Shown: positions 1-6,651 of the stretch, piece by piece
Position numbering within the stretch: the first letter of the stretch is position 1
How the letters are laid out: each line of letters opens with the position of its first letter
Assembly (NCBI GenBank): GCA_035715725.1
Contig: DASTKT010000074.1
Span: 1-9,289, forward strand
DNA length: 9,289 nt
Source: JADGGV01 sp035715725
Lineage (GTDB): Bacteria; Gemmatimonadota; Gemmatimonadetes; Longimicrobiales; RSA9
Direction of reading: 5' to 3'
Notes under the pieces: model-generated
Told to the model about the DNA's origin: nothing
The model's database searches: none
What the model saw: the letters and a program-made list of their open reading frames with translations, nothing else
Position numbers and translations under genes: made by a program

Positions 1-1085
1 TCGGCGACGCCGTAGGCGCCGCGCGTCACGACGACCTCGCCGCCGCGCAGCCCCGAGCGCACCTCGACCTCGCCGCCGGTACGCGCGCCGACGCTGACCG
101 GCGTGGCGTGCGCCACCTTCTGCGCGTCCACGACGAAGACCTGCGCCGCGCCGCCGGCCGGCACGATCGCGTCGGCCGGCACGACGACGGCCCGCGGGTG
201 CACGGCGACGACGAGGGCGCCGGAGACCGTCTCCCCCACCTTGAGCGGCCGGACGGGCGAGGCGATCGTGGCGCGGACGGCGACGCTGCCGGTCGCCGAG
301 TCGACCGTCGCGCTCACGCCGGTGACCCTGCCCCGGCCCAGGGACGCGTGCGCCGAGTCCTGCGCGCTCGTCAGCTCGACGGCGGCGCCGGGCGCCACCC
401 GCCCGGCATCCCCCGGCGAGAGGTGGAAGATCGTCTCCAGCGCCTCCGGATCCACGACCTGCACCACCGGCTGGTTGACGTCCACCGGCGCGGCGAGCGC
501 CACGCTCACCTCGGTCACGATCCCCGCGATCGGGGAGCGGAGCACGCCGAGCGCCTGCGTGTGGCGCGCCGCCTCCAGGTTCGCCCGGGCCTGCGCCAGC
601 TCCGCCGCCGCCTGCTCCTGGTCCTTCCGCGGCGCGATCCCCTCCGCCACCAGGCGGCGGGCGCGGTCGTTCGCCTCGCGCGCCGCGTCGTAGGCCGCGC
701 GCGCCTGCTCCGACTGCACGCCGAACACGGTCTCGTCCAGCGCGACGAGGGGCTGGCCCGCCGCGACGCGGTCGCCGACCGCGACGTAGATCTTCGACAC
801 GCGCGTCGCCGCGGGCGCGGCCAGCGCCGCCATGTGCCCCGGCCGCGCCGCCACCGTTCCGAGCGCGGTCAGGACGAGCGGGAACGGCTTCACCTGCGCG
901 ATGGCCGTCTCCGCCGTCACCACCGGCGCAGCCTCCGCCTCCTCGCCGCCGCCCCGCCGCCGCAGCACCGTCACGACCACCACCAGCAGGACGACCGCGG
1001 CGATGGCCGTCACCAGCCAGTGCCGCCGCAGCACGTCCGCCCACGGCGCGCCCCGCGCGCCGCGATCCGTTCCGTTTCCGATCAT
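1..1085 (-). CDS. RND efflux periplasmic adaptor (HlyD/CzcB/MdtA type), 3' end cut by window edge
   Basis: This is the membrane fusion protein of a tripartite exporter; such proteins bridge an inner-membrane RND pump and a TolC-like channel across the periplasm. The reading frame is open from the ATG at 1085 to the left edge: 361 residues, C-terminus missing. A basic N-terminus and one membrane anchor (about residues 24-41) come first. Next are the first lipoyl half (about 98-117, VAVGDRVAAGQPLVALDE), a short alpha-hairpin rich in Ala, Glu and Gln (about 120-178), the second lipoyl half (about 183-211, LRSPIAGIVTEV) and beta-barrel/membrane-proximal domains (VGETVSGALVV, then VVPADAIVPAGG). 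The start overlaps the stop of the upstream TolC-like gene by one base (TGATG) and has no well-spaced Shine-Dalgarno site, so translational coupling is likely. Substrate cannot be read from the sequence; the CzcC-like partner makes metal or drug efflux equally reasonable. The pump gene is expected beyond the left edge. Confidence 0.9.
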   Translation of the reverse strand, partial: MIGNGTDRGARGAPWADVLRRHWLVTAIAAVVLLVVVVTVLRRRGGGEEAEAAPVVTAETAIAQVKPFPLVLTALGTVAARPGHMAALAAPAATRVSKIYVAVGDRVAAGQPLVALDETVFGVQSEQARAAYDAAREANDRARRLVAEGIAPRKDQEQAAAELAQARANLEAARHTQALGVLRSPIAGIVTEVSVALAAPVDVNQPVVQVVDPEALETIFHLSPGDAGRVAPGAAVELTSAQDSAHASLGRGRVTGVSATVDSATGSVAVRATIASPVRPLKVGETVSGALVVAVHPRAVVVPADAIVPAGGAAQVFVVDAQKVAHATPVSVGARTGGEVEVRSGLRGGEVVVTRGAYGVA

Positions 1086-2287
1086 CAGGGCCGTTCCCCC
1101 GCCGACACGGCGAGCAGGTAGGCGGCCTCCGCCGTTCGGCTCGCCGCCAGGTCCGTCACATACTGCCGGAGCGCGTCCCGCGCGTTCCGCTGCGCCTCCA
1201 GCACGTTCACGAGCGGCGCCGCGCCCTCGCGGTACGCCGTCAGCGACATCTCCGTCACGCGCTGCGCGTCCCGCACGATGAGCCGGTCGCGCGCCACGCG
1301 CTCGATCGCCACCGCGCGCTGCCGCTCCGCCGCGGCCCGGGCCGCGGCGCTCTCGCGCTGCGCCTGCGCCAGCTCCGCCTCCGCCCGCACCGCCTCGGCG
1401 TGCGCCTCCGCCACGTCGCCCCGGCCGCGGTTGAAGACCGGCAGCGGCAGGCTGATGCCGAATGCCGGGAGCGCACGGTTGTCGCCGCCCGGCTCGCCCT
1501 GGTCGAGCCCCGCCCGCAGCGACGGCACCGGCACGCGGCTGCGCCGCACGAACATCTCCTGCGAGCGCCGCGAGCGCAGCGCCAGCTCCGCCGCCGCCAC
1601 GCGCAGCGGCCGCGCCGGCGCGACCGGCGGCGGCGCGGCCTGCGGCGCCGCCAGCGAGTCCGCCAGCGTCACCTCCACCCGGTCGGTGGCCAGCCCGATC
1701 AGCGACTGCAGGTCGAGCACCGCGAGCAGCGCGTCCGCCGAATCGGACAGCGCCGCGCTCTCGAGCTGGCCGGCCGTCACGCGGGCCAGCTCCACGTCCA
1801 GCTCGCTGGCGTCGCCCGCGCGCTGCCGCTCCTGCGTGATCCGCAGCAGCTCCTGGCCGTCGCGCGCGTTCCGCTCCGACAGCCGGCGCACCTCCTGCGC
1901 CGCCGCCGCCCGCGCGTACGCCGCCTGCACCAGGTAGCGCACAGCGGCCCGCTCCGCCTGGAGCGTGTACGTCGCCGCCTCCGCCGCGCTCCGCGCCGCG
2001 CCGATCCGCGCCGAACGCACCCACGGCAGCTCCAGCGGCTGCTCCAGGAGCACGTGCCGCCGCGGCGGGTCCTTCGTGTAGTCCAGCGCCAGCGACGGGT
2101 TCGGGAACGCCCGCGCCGTCACGACCGCGGCGCGCGCCGCCGCCGAGTCCGCTCGCGCCAGCGCCACGCGCGGGCCCGTGGCCAGCGCGCTCGCCACCGC
2201 TTCCTCCATGGTCACCGGACGCTGCGCGGCCGCCGGCGCGGAGAGGCCGGCGAGCAGCGACACGAGCAGCACGAGATCGCGCGTCAG
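1085..2287 (-). CDS. TolC/CzcC-like outer membrane efflux protein, probable CTG start
   Basis: This is the outer-membrane channel subunit of a tripartite efflux system (OEP family), about 400 residues, normal for CzcC-like members. A signal peptide (about residues 1-22, ending SAPAAAQ) precedes the mature chain. Family features seen are QPLELPW (about 83-89), long Ala/Arg/Glu-rich helices, a repeat-like second half with FGISLPLPVFNRGRGD, and the C-terminal YREGAAPLVNVLEAQRNARD segment typical of CzcC/CusC relatives. There is no lipobox Cys. The start is uncertain. The frame is open back to an ATG at 2380, but that would put about 31 hydrophilic residues before the signal peptide. A GGAGG lies 6 bases before an in-frame CTG at 2287 that opens the signal peptide exactly (MTRDLVLL). 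A GTG at 2272 is the other option but lacks a ribosome site and the basic N-region. The gene ends in a one-base overlap with the adaptor gene. Confidence 0.88.
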   Translation of the reverse strand: MTRDLVLLVSLLAGLSAPAAAQRPVTMEEAVASALATGPRVALARADSAAARAAVVTARAFPNPSLALDYTKDPPRRHVLLEQPLELPWVRSARIGAARSAAEAATYTLQAERAAVRYLVQAAYARAAAAQEVRRLSERNARDGQELLRITQERQRAGDASELDVELARVTAGQLESAALSDSADALLAVLDLQSLIGLATDRVEVTLADSLAAPQAAPPPVAPARPLRVAAAELALRSRRSQEMFVRRSRVPVPSLRAGLDQGEPGGDNRALPAFGISLPLPVFNRGRGDVAEAHAEAVRAEAELAQAQRESAAARAAAERQRAVAIERVARDRLIVRDAQRVTEMSLTAYREGAAPLVNVLEAQRNARDALRQYVTDLAASRTAEAAYLLAVSAGERP

Positions 2288-2381
2288 AACGCACCTCCAG
2301 GACTGGTCTCGGGGTCTGCATGATCGTGCCCGCGCCCGGCCCGGGGCAAGCGCGGCGGTCTCGGCCGCGCCGGGGCGCATC

Positions 2382-2414
2382 CGCCGCCCGCGCGCTCGAT
2401 CGCCGCGGGCGGCG
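2382..2414 (-). terminator. Strong stem-loop just after the PAP2 stop codon
   Basis: An exact 11-bp inverted repeat (arms 2382-2392 and 2404-2414, all G/C, 11-base loop) begins 6 bases past the TAG stop of the PAP2 gene at 2421-2423. No T-run follows. It could be a factor-assisted or leaky terminator, an RNA-processing or stability hairpin within the operon, or a chance GC-rich fold. About 130 bases separate PAP2 from the TolC-like start, the only large gap in this four-gene unit. Confidence 0.45.
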
Positions 2415-2420
2415 TCCTCC

Positions 2421-3179
2421 CTACCGTCCTTCCGCGAGCGGGCGCGGCCGGTCCCGCGCCGGCCTGCCGGCGCCTCCGCGATCGGCGAACGCGTTCCAGA
2501 TCGCGAAGATCACTGCGAGCAAAGCCACCCACGCGATCCCGGCCAGCCAGCCGGCAATCACGTCGGACGGGTAGTGCACGCCGAGGTAGATCCGCGATAG
2601 CCCGATCAGGACCACGAGCAGCGCGGCCAGCCCCCAGACCGCCCGGCGCAGCCGCCCCGTGGCCAGCCGGCCCACCAGGTACGCGATCGTCCCGTACGTC
2701 ACCGCCGAGTCCATCGCGTGCCCCGAGGGGAACGATGGCGTCGCCACCGCGCTCAGCCACGGGATCAGCGTCGGCCGCGGGCGGTAAAAAATGTGCTTCA
2801 GCGTGATCCCGAGCGCGCTCCCGGACACGAGCGCCACGAGCAGCAGCAGGACCGAGACGCGGTGCCGGCCCAGCCAGAGCAGCACCGACGCCGTCAGCGC
2901 CAGCGTGACCAGCGTGGCCGCGTTGCCGAGCGCGGTGATCTCCAGCGCCACCGCGTCCACGACCGGCGAGCGGTGCGCGCCCACCCAGTGCAGGATCGCC
3001 TCGTCGAACGCCCGGGTGTCCCCCTCGAACACCTCGTCGGCGAGGGCCGCGAAGCCGACCACGCACGCGGCCGCCAGCGCGAAGCCGAGCAGCGCGAAGA
3101 GCGCCAGCCCGGCGTACGAGCTGCCCGCCAGCGCGCGCAGCCGCCTCGCGGCCGCCCGCAACCGCTCGCGCGCCGGCAT
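2421..3179 (-). CDS. PAP2-family membrane phosphatase
   Basis: This is a 252-residue integral membrane acid phosphatase of the PAP2 superfamily, whose members remove phosphate from phosphatidic acid, phosphatidylglycerophosphate or undecaprenyl pyrophosphate at the outer face of the inner membrane. All three catalytic signatures are intact: KX6RP at K128-P136 (KHIFYRPRP), PSGH at 151-154, and SRX5HX3D at S195-D206 (SRIYLGVHYPSD). About six hydrophobic segments are visible (roughly 23-45, 84-103, 108-127, 157-171, 180-194, 207-229), with a basic N-terminus and a basic, Pro-rich tail. The start overlaps the upstream PepSY stop by one base (TGATG); GAGG sits too close to be a normal ribosome site, so coupled translation is likely. 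The lipid substrate cannot be told from sequence. Its place in front of efflux genes is notable. Confidence 0.92.
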   Translation of the reverse strand: MPARERLRAAARRLRALAGSSYAGLALFALLGFALAAACVVGFAALADEVFEGDTRAFDEAILHWVGAHRSPVVDAVALEITALGNAATLVTLALTASVLLWLGRHRVSVLLLLVALVSGSALGITLKHIFYRPRPTLIPWLSAVATPSFPSGHAMDSAVTYGTIAYLVGRLATGRLRRAVWGLAALLVVLIGLSRIYLGVHYPSDVIAGWLAGIAWVALLAVIFAIWNAFADRGGAGRPARDRPRPLAEGR

Positions 3180-3535
3180 CACCTCGGCACGTGGACCTTC
3201 GTGCTCTCCGCCTTCTCCTTCTTCGCCTCCTCCTTCTCCTTCTTCGCGCTCTCGTGCTCGACCGACACGACCTCGCCGGTCATCGCGTCGACGTTCACTT
3301 CCTCGACGCCCGTCTTCCCCGCGACCGTCAGGTCGAACGAGTAGATCAGCCTGCCGTGCTCCTTCTCCAGCTCCTCCGACTTCACCGTCGCGTTCGGCAC
3401 GCGCTGCAGCGCGATGGCCCGGGCCGAGTCCTGGCTGATCTTCGGCTGCTGCATCGGCTCCTGCTGCGCCTGCGCCGCACCCGCCAGACACACGCCCAGA
3501 GCGATCCCCGCGACCATCGATGTGACGTGCCTCAT
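3179..3535 (-). CDS. Secreted PepSY-domain protein
   Basis: This is a 118-residue exported protein. A signal peptide (about 1-23, cleavage after AQA) is followed by one PepSY domain (about 34-94): a helix ISQDSARAIALQRVP, then strands in LIYSFDLTV and VEEVNVDAMTGEVVSVE, the last being the typical PepSY ending. The C-terminus is a charged Lys/Glu helix (about 97-112). PepSY domains are thought to inhibit or modulate peptidases and are common in small periplasmic proteins; no enzyme activity is expected. The start is well supported: GGAGG lies 6 bases before the ATG at 3535, which opens the signal peptide. The frame stays open further upstream to 3619, but that part lacks coding character. It is the first gene of the leftward unit and overlaps PAP2 by one base. 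Confidence 0.87.
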   Translation of the reverse strand: MRHVTSMVAGIALGVCLAGAAQAQQEPMQQPKISQDSARAIALQRVPNATVKSEELEKEHGRLIYSFDLTVAGKTGVEEVNVDAMTGEVVSVEHESAKKEKEEAKKEKAESTKVHVPR

Positions 3536-3617
3536 CCTCGACCTCCATCCACGGCCGAGCCGCGCCCCCGCGGCGGAGCGCCCCGGTCCGGCGCGGCCTC
3601 GGCGTCCCACCCTCCCC

Positions 3618-3644
3618 ATGGACCGCCGTTCCCCGGCGGTCCAT
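3618..3644. promoter_or_regulatory. Perfect 11-bp inverted repeat, candidate operator
   Basis: The arms ATGGACCGCCG (3618-3628) and CGGCGGTCCAT (3634-3644) are exact reverse complements around a 5-base spacer TTCCC. The site lies between the divergent PepSY and small-membrane-protein genes, about 83 bases before the PepSY start. Its size and symmetry suit a dimeric repressor or activator of the TetR or MerR kind, often found at efflux operons. It could also fold as a leader hairpin in the leftward transcript. No regulator gene for it is present in the window. Confidence 0.45.
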
Positions 3645-3711
3645 CCCGGTCCCGTGCAAGGAGTGGACGAGGACGCCGCGCGATCCCCCGCCCCCCGCCG
3701 CCCCCACCTCC

Positions 3712-3727
3712 TGGCACCGAACGTGCA
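3712..3727 (+). promoter_or_regulatory. Sigma-54-like -24/-12 promoter match
   Basis: TGGCAC, five bases, then GTGCA: GG (3713-3714) and GC (3725-3726) are separated by exactly 10 bases, as in RpoN promoters (TGGCAC-N5-TTGCA). Transcription would start near 3738, giving a leader of about 25 bases that contains GAGG 7 bases before the ATG at 3763. No enhancer site was identified, and a chance match in GC-rich DNA is possible. Confidence 0.3.
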
Positions 3728-3762
3728 CCTGGCACTAGCCTAAGACAATGCGAGGCAACGAG

Positions 3763-4167
3763 ATGCAACACACTACCCCGTCCCGCACCCGCCAGGTCCG
3801 ACGCTCCGACATCGAGCCGTATTCCGCGCTGCGCTGGACGAACGAGGTCTTCAAGGGCGTCGCGGGGTTCCTCCTGCTCGTCATGGTCGTACGCTTCATC
3901 TACGGGGTGAGCCAGTATGGCCTCCCGGCGCTCCCCGCGCTGGCCATCGACGCGGCCCGGCTGTTCGTGCTGGCGGTGGCGCTCTGGGGCGCCGGCGACC
4001 TCGGCCGGCTGCTCCTCGACGTCGGGCACGACATCCGCACGGAGCGCCTGCTGCTGACCCGCCTCGTGTCCCGCACGCCGGAGCGGCCGGAGGACGCCCC
4101 GCACGGCGACGTCCCCGAGCACCGCCGGGCGTCCGACCCCGAGGCGGCCTCCGAGCCGACGGGGTGA
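3763..4167 (+). CDS. Small two-helix membrane protein of unknown function
   Basis: I do not recognise this 134-residue protein. It has a basic N-terminus (1-30, with SDIEPYSALRWTNEVFKG just before the membrane), two hydrophobic segments (about 33-49, GVAGFLLLVMVVRFIYG, and about 60-78, LAIDAARLFVLAVALWGAG), then an amphipathic basic helix (GRLLLDVGHDIRTERLLLTRLV) and a disordered acidic/Pro tail. This predicts an inner-membrane hairpin with both ends in the cytoplasm. Two ATGs are possible. The one at 3748 has no ribosome site; the one at 3763 has GAGG 7 bases upstream and is preferred. Codon use matches the neighbours. It is divergent from the efflux unit, and about 270 bases separate it from the next gene, so it is probably its own transcript. 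Confidence 0.75.
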   Translation: MQHTTPSRTRQVRRSDIEPYSALRWTNEVFKGVAGFLLLVMVVRFIYGVSQYGLPALPALAIDAARLFVLAVALWGAGDLGRLLLDVGHDIRTERLLLTRLVSRTPERPEDAPHGDVPEHRRASDPEAASEPTG

Positions 4168-4440
4168 GCGCTCGACGCATCTTCGCGTGACCTCGGTCCG
4201 GTCCCCGCCCTGTCGGGGAAGCTCCACCCCCTCCGTGTTTCCCTACCGTCGGGATGCTCCCGTCAGGCGATGGACTACGTCCTGGAACCGCATATCGCCG
4301 TGTCGAAATCCGGCTTAGCCCGACAGAGGCGGGGGTTGGCGCCGCGCAGATTGTGGTCAGTCGGAGCGCGGCGCTCGGCCCCGCGTCGCGACGCCGGGAC
4401 GAAGCGGTCCCGGAGGAGCAGGGGCTTCGAGGAGGCAACG
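4168..4440. other. Intergenic leader ahead of the YceI gene
   Basis: I see no gene in these 273 bases. The stretch around 4270-4360 is less GC-rich than the flanks (CATATC, GTCGAAATCC, GATTGTGG), as expected for a promoter, but no -35/-10 pair is convincing. The YceI frame stays open leftward to about 4270, yet codon character is lost before the ATG at 4441. Confidence 0.4.
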
Positions 4441-5058
4441 ATGCGTGGCGTGATCGCAGTCGGGATGGCCGTGGCGAGCCTGGCGCTCGTTTCCGCGGTA
4501 CGCGGGCAGGACACCGGCGCCGAGGGCCGGATCTGGCTGGAGGGAACGTCGACGGTGCGGAAGTGGTCGTGCGACGCGAAGGAGTTCGCGCCGGCGATGA
4601 AGGCGGATCCGGGGTTCGAGAAGGCGCTGCTGGAGGGGCAGAAGGCGGTGCGGGGAGTGGGGGCGAAGATCGCGGCGGGCGCGATCGAGTGCGGCAACGG
4701 GAAGATGAACGACCACCTGCGGAAGGCGCTGAAGGTCCAGGAGTTCCCGACGATCTCGTACGAACTGAAGAGCTACGAGGTGACGAAGCAGGGGGAGGCG
4801 GCGGCGGTGACGGCGCGGGGCGAGCTGACGATCGCGGGGACGACGCGGCCGATCGAGATGGAGGTGACGGCCACGCCCACGGCGGCGGGCGGGCTGGAGG
4901 TGAAGGGCGCGAAGGAGATCCGGATGACGGAGTACGGGGTGAAGCCGCCGTCGCTGATGCTCGGCACGCTGAAGGTGGGCGACCCGGTGACGGTCCACTT
5001 CGACGTGGTGCTGAAGCCGGGGCTGGTGGCGATGCTGGCGGCCGCGCAGGGGCGGTAG
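4441..5058 (+). CDS. YceI-family periplasmic protein
   Basis: This is a 205-residue exported protein of the YceI/lipocalin-like fold, whose members hold isoprenoid or other amphiphilic ligands in a beta-barrel; they are linked to stress responses and to quinone or polyisoprenoid handling. A signal peptide (about 1-22) is followed by LEGTSTVRKWSCDAK (33-47, the usual first strand motif, here with Arg where family members often have His), MNDHLRKALKVQEFPTISYEL (89-109), GELTIAGTTRPIEMEV (127-142) and the closing GVKPPSLMLGTLKVGDPVTV (166-185). Two cysteines (44 and 84) could form a disulfide. The start is firm: GAGGAGG lies 5 bases before the ATG. The porin-like gene follows after 31 bases, so the two are probably co-transcribed. 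The ligand is unknown. Confidence 0.92.
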   Translation: MRGVIAVGMAVASLALVSAVRGQDTGAEGRIWLEGTSTVRKWSCDAKEFAPAMKADPGFEKALLEGQKAVRGVGAKIAAGAIECGNGKMNDHLRKALKVQEFPTISYELKSYEVTKQGEAAAVTARGELTIAGTTRPIEMEVTATPTAAGGLEVKGAKEIRMTEYGVKPPSLMLGTLKVGDPVTVHFDVVLKPGLVAMLAAAQGR

Positions 5059-5089
5059 GACGAATCACGCACTGAGGGGGGGTACTTCC

Positions 5090-6496
5090 ATGACGATCCG
5101 GATGACACTGGCCGCAATGGCCGCGACCGTCGCCTTCGCGGCGACGCCCGCCCTGGCGCAGCAGACGGCCGGCGCGGGGAACGAGGGGACGCCCGCGCCG
5201 TCGGCGCCGAAGCCCGACTCGGCGACCGAGGCGGCGAGCAAGGCGAAGAACACGGCGCCGAAGATCGTGATCCAGCACGTGCGCCCGGCGGACCAGCGGG
5301 GCGTGGAGATGTTCGAGGCGCCGAAGGACGACGGCGTCGCCTACGACGGGTTCAAGCTGGACTGGGGCGCGGCGTTCTCGCAGCAGTTCCAGAGCCTGTC
5401 GCACAGCAACACGGCGGCGGTCAAGACCGCCACGGACGCGAGCGGGAAGCCGTACAACGCGAACCAGCTGATCGACATCGGGCCGGGGTTCGTGAACGCG
5501 ATGGCGAACCTGTACACGAACGTGCAGATCGCGCCCGGGATCCGCGTCGCGCTCGAGACGTACCTGTCGACGCACCACCACCAGGAGGCGTGGGTCAAGG
5601 ACGGCTACATCCAGATCGACGCGTCGCCGATCGACGTGAAGGCGCTGAACGAGCTGATGAAGGTCGTCACGCTGAAGGTCGGCCACATGGAGATCAACTT
5701 CGGTGACGCGCACTTCCGGCGCGCGGACGGCGGGCAGTCGCTGTACAACCCGTTCGTCGGCAACCTGCTGCTGGACGCGTACACGACGGAGATCGGCGCC
5801 GAGCTGTACGCCCGCAAGGGTCCGTTCCTGGCCATGGGCGGGGTGACGGGCGGCGAGATCCACGGCGAGGTGACGCAGCCGGCGAAGCGCAGCCCGGCGC
5901 TGTACGCGAAGGTCGGCTTCGACAAGCAGCTCACGCCGGAGCTGCGCGTCCGCCTGACGGGCTCGGGCTTCACGCAGGACAGGTCGCTCAGCAACACGCT
6001 GTACCACGGCGACCGCGCCGGCTCGCGCTACCAGCTCGTCATGGAGAACATGGCCGCGACGACGACGGCGAACGCCTGGTCGGGGAACATCAACCCCGGC
6101 TTCGGCAGCCAGGTCAAGGCGACGATGATCAACCCGTTCGTCAAGTACCGCGGCCTCGAGGTCTTCGGCACGATCGAGAACGCGAAGGGGAAGGGCGCGA
6201 CCGAGACGGCGACCCGGAGCTGGAAGCAGTACGACGCGGACGTGGTCTACCGCTTCCTGCCGAGCGAGAAGGCCTTCGTCGGCGGCCGCTGGAACACCGC
6301 GAAGGGGCAGCTCGCGGGGATCGCGAACGACGTCACCGTCGACCACCTCGCCGCCAGCGCCGGCTGGTTCGTCACGCCGAACCTGCTCCTCAAGGGCGAG
6401 TACGTCACGCAGAAGTACAAGGACTTCCCGACCACCGACATCCGCAACGGCGGGAAGTTCAACGGGTTCGTGATGGAGGGAGTGGTGGCCTTCTGA
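5090..6496 (+). CDS. Porin-like outer-membrane beta-barrel protein
   Basis: This is a 468-residue predicted outer-membrane protein. A signal peptide (1-24, ending PALAQ) is followed by an Ala/Pro/Lys-rich linker (about 25-58) and then alternating beta-strand sequence to the end, such as LYTNVQIAPGIRVALETYL, VTLKVGHMEINFGDAHFRR, LLLKGEYVTQKYKD and the final VMEGVVAF. The terminal Phe is the usual barrel-assembly signal. The GHMEINFGDAHFRR segment recalls phosphate-selective and related porins, but I cannot name a family. THHH (161-164) and the extra linker are notable. The ATG has a G-rich ribosome site (GAGGGGGGG, about 7 bases upstream). It likely shares a transcript with the YceI gene, which could carry a ligand to or from it; that is inference. 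A strong hairpin closes the unit downstream. Confidence 0.82.
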   Translation: MTIRMTLAAMAATVAFAATPALAQQTAGAGNEGTPAPSAPKPDSATEAASKAKNTAPKIVIQHVRPADQRGVEMFEAPKDDGVAYDGFKLDWGAAFSQQFQSLSHSNTAAVKTATDASGKPYNANQLIDIGPGFVNAMANLYTNVQIAPGIRVALETYLSTHHHQEAWVKDGYIQIDASPIDVKALNELMKVVTLKVGHMEINFGDAHFRRADGGQSLYNPFVGNLLLDAYTTEIGAELYARKGPFLAMGGVTGGEIHGEVTQPAKRSPALYAKVGFDKQLTPELRVRLTGSGFTQDRSLSNTLYHGDRAGSRYQLVMENMAATTTANAWSGNINPGFGSQVKATMINPFVKYRGLEVFGTIENAKGKGATETATRSWKQYDADVVYRFLPSEKAFVGGRWNTAKGQLAGIANDVTVDHLAASAGWFVTPNLLLKGEYVTQKYKDFPTTDIRNGGKFNGFVMEGVVAF

Positions 6497-6513
6497 GGCC
6501 GGCTCCCCGAAGG

Positions 6514-6551
6514 CGACGAGGGGCTCCGCGACGGCGCGGGGCCCCTCGTCG
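6514..6551 (+). terminator. Hairpin terminator after the porin-like gene
   Basis: There is a 17-bp stem (6514-6530 with 6535-6551, one G-T pair, otherwise Watson-Crick) around a 4-base loop ACGG, starting 18 bases past the stop codon. There is no clear T-run (CGTTCGTG follows). Its position between convergent genes suggests it ends the rightward YceI-porin transcript and may also act on the leftward one. Confidence 0.75.
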
Positions 6552-6579
6552 TTCGTGGGCGGGGCGAAGCTCGATCGGC

Positions 6580-6607
6580 GCCGGGACGGCGCTCGCGGGA
6601 TCCCGGC
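6580..6607 (-). terminator. Possible hairpin after the DUF6494-like gene
   Basis: The arms GCCGGGA (6580-6586) and TCCCGGC (6601-6607) are exact reverse complements with a 14-base loop. A 10-base palindrome CGGGATCCCG (6596-6605) overlaps the second arm, so other folds compete. It lies 45 bases beyond the leftward gene's stop and could end that transcript; the absence of a T-run keeps this weak. Confidence 0.25.
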
Positions 6608-6651
6608 ACCCGCCTGCGCCGTGAGCGTGCACGATCCCCGGCCGGGCGCCC

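Noticed and set aside
108..1121. 337-residue plus-strand frame opposite the adaptor gene
   Set aside because: His/Arg-rich shadow; the minus strand encodes an adaptor with membrane anchor and lipoyl halves.
2284..3066. 260-residue minus-strand frame overlapping PAP2
   Set aside because: It is PAP2 read in another frame; the Arg/Gly-rich product has no motif, and the PAP2 frame keeps all catalytic residues.
4284..4304. GGAAC ... GTC, a possible ECF sigma promoter before the YceI gene
   Set aside because: The spacing is 13 bases, shorter than the usual 16-17, and no fuller -35 or -10 motif is present.
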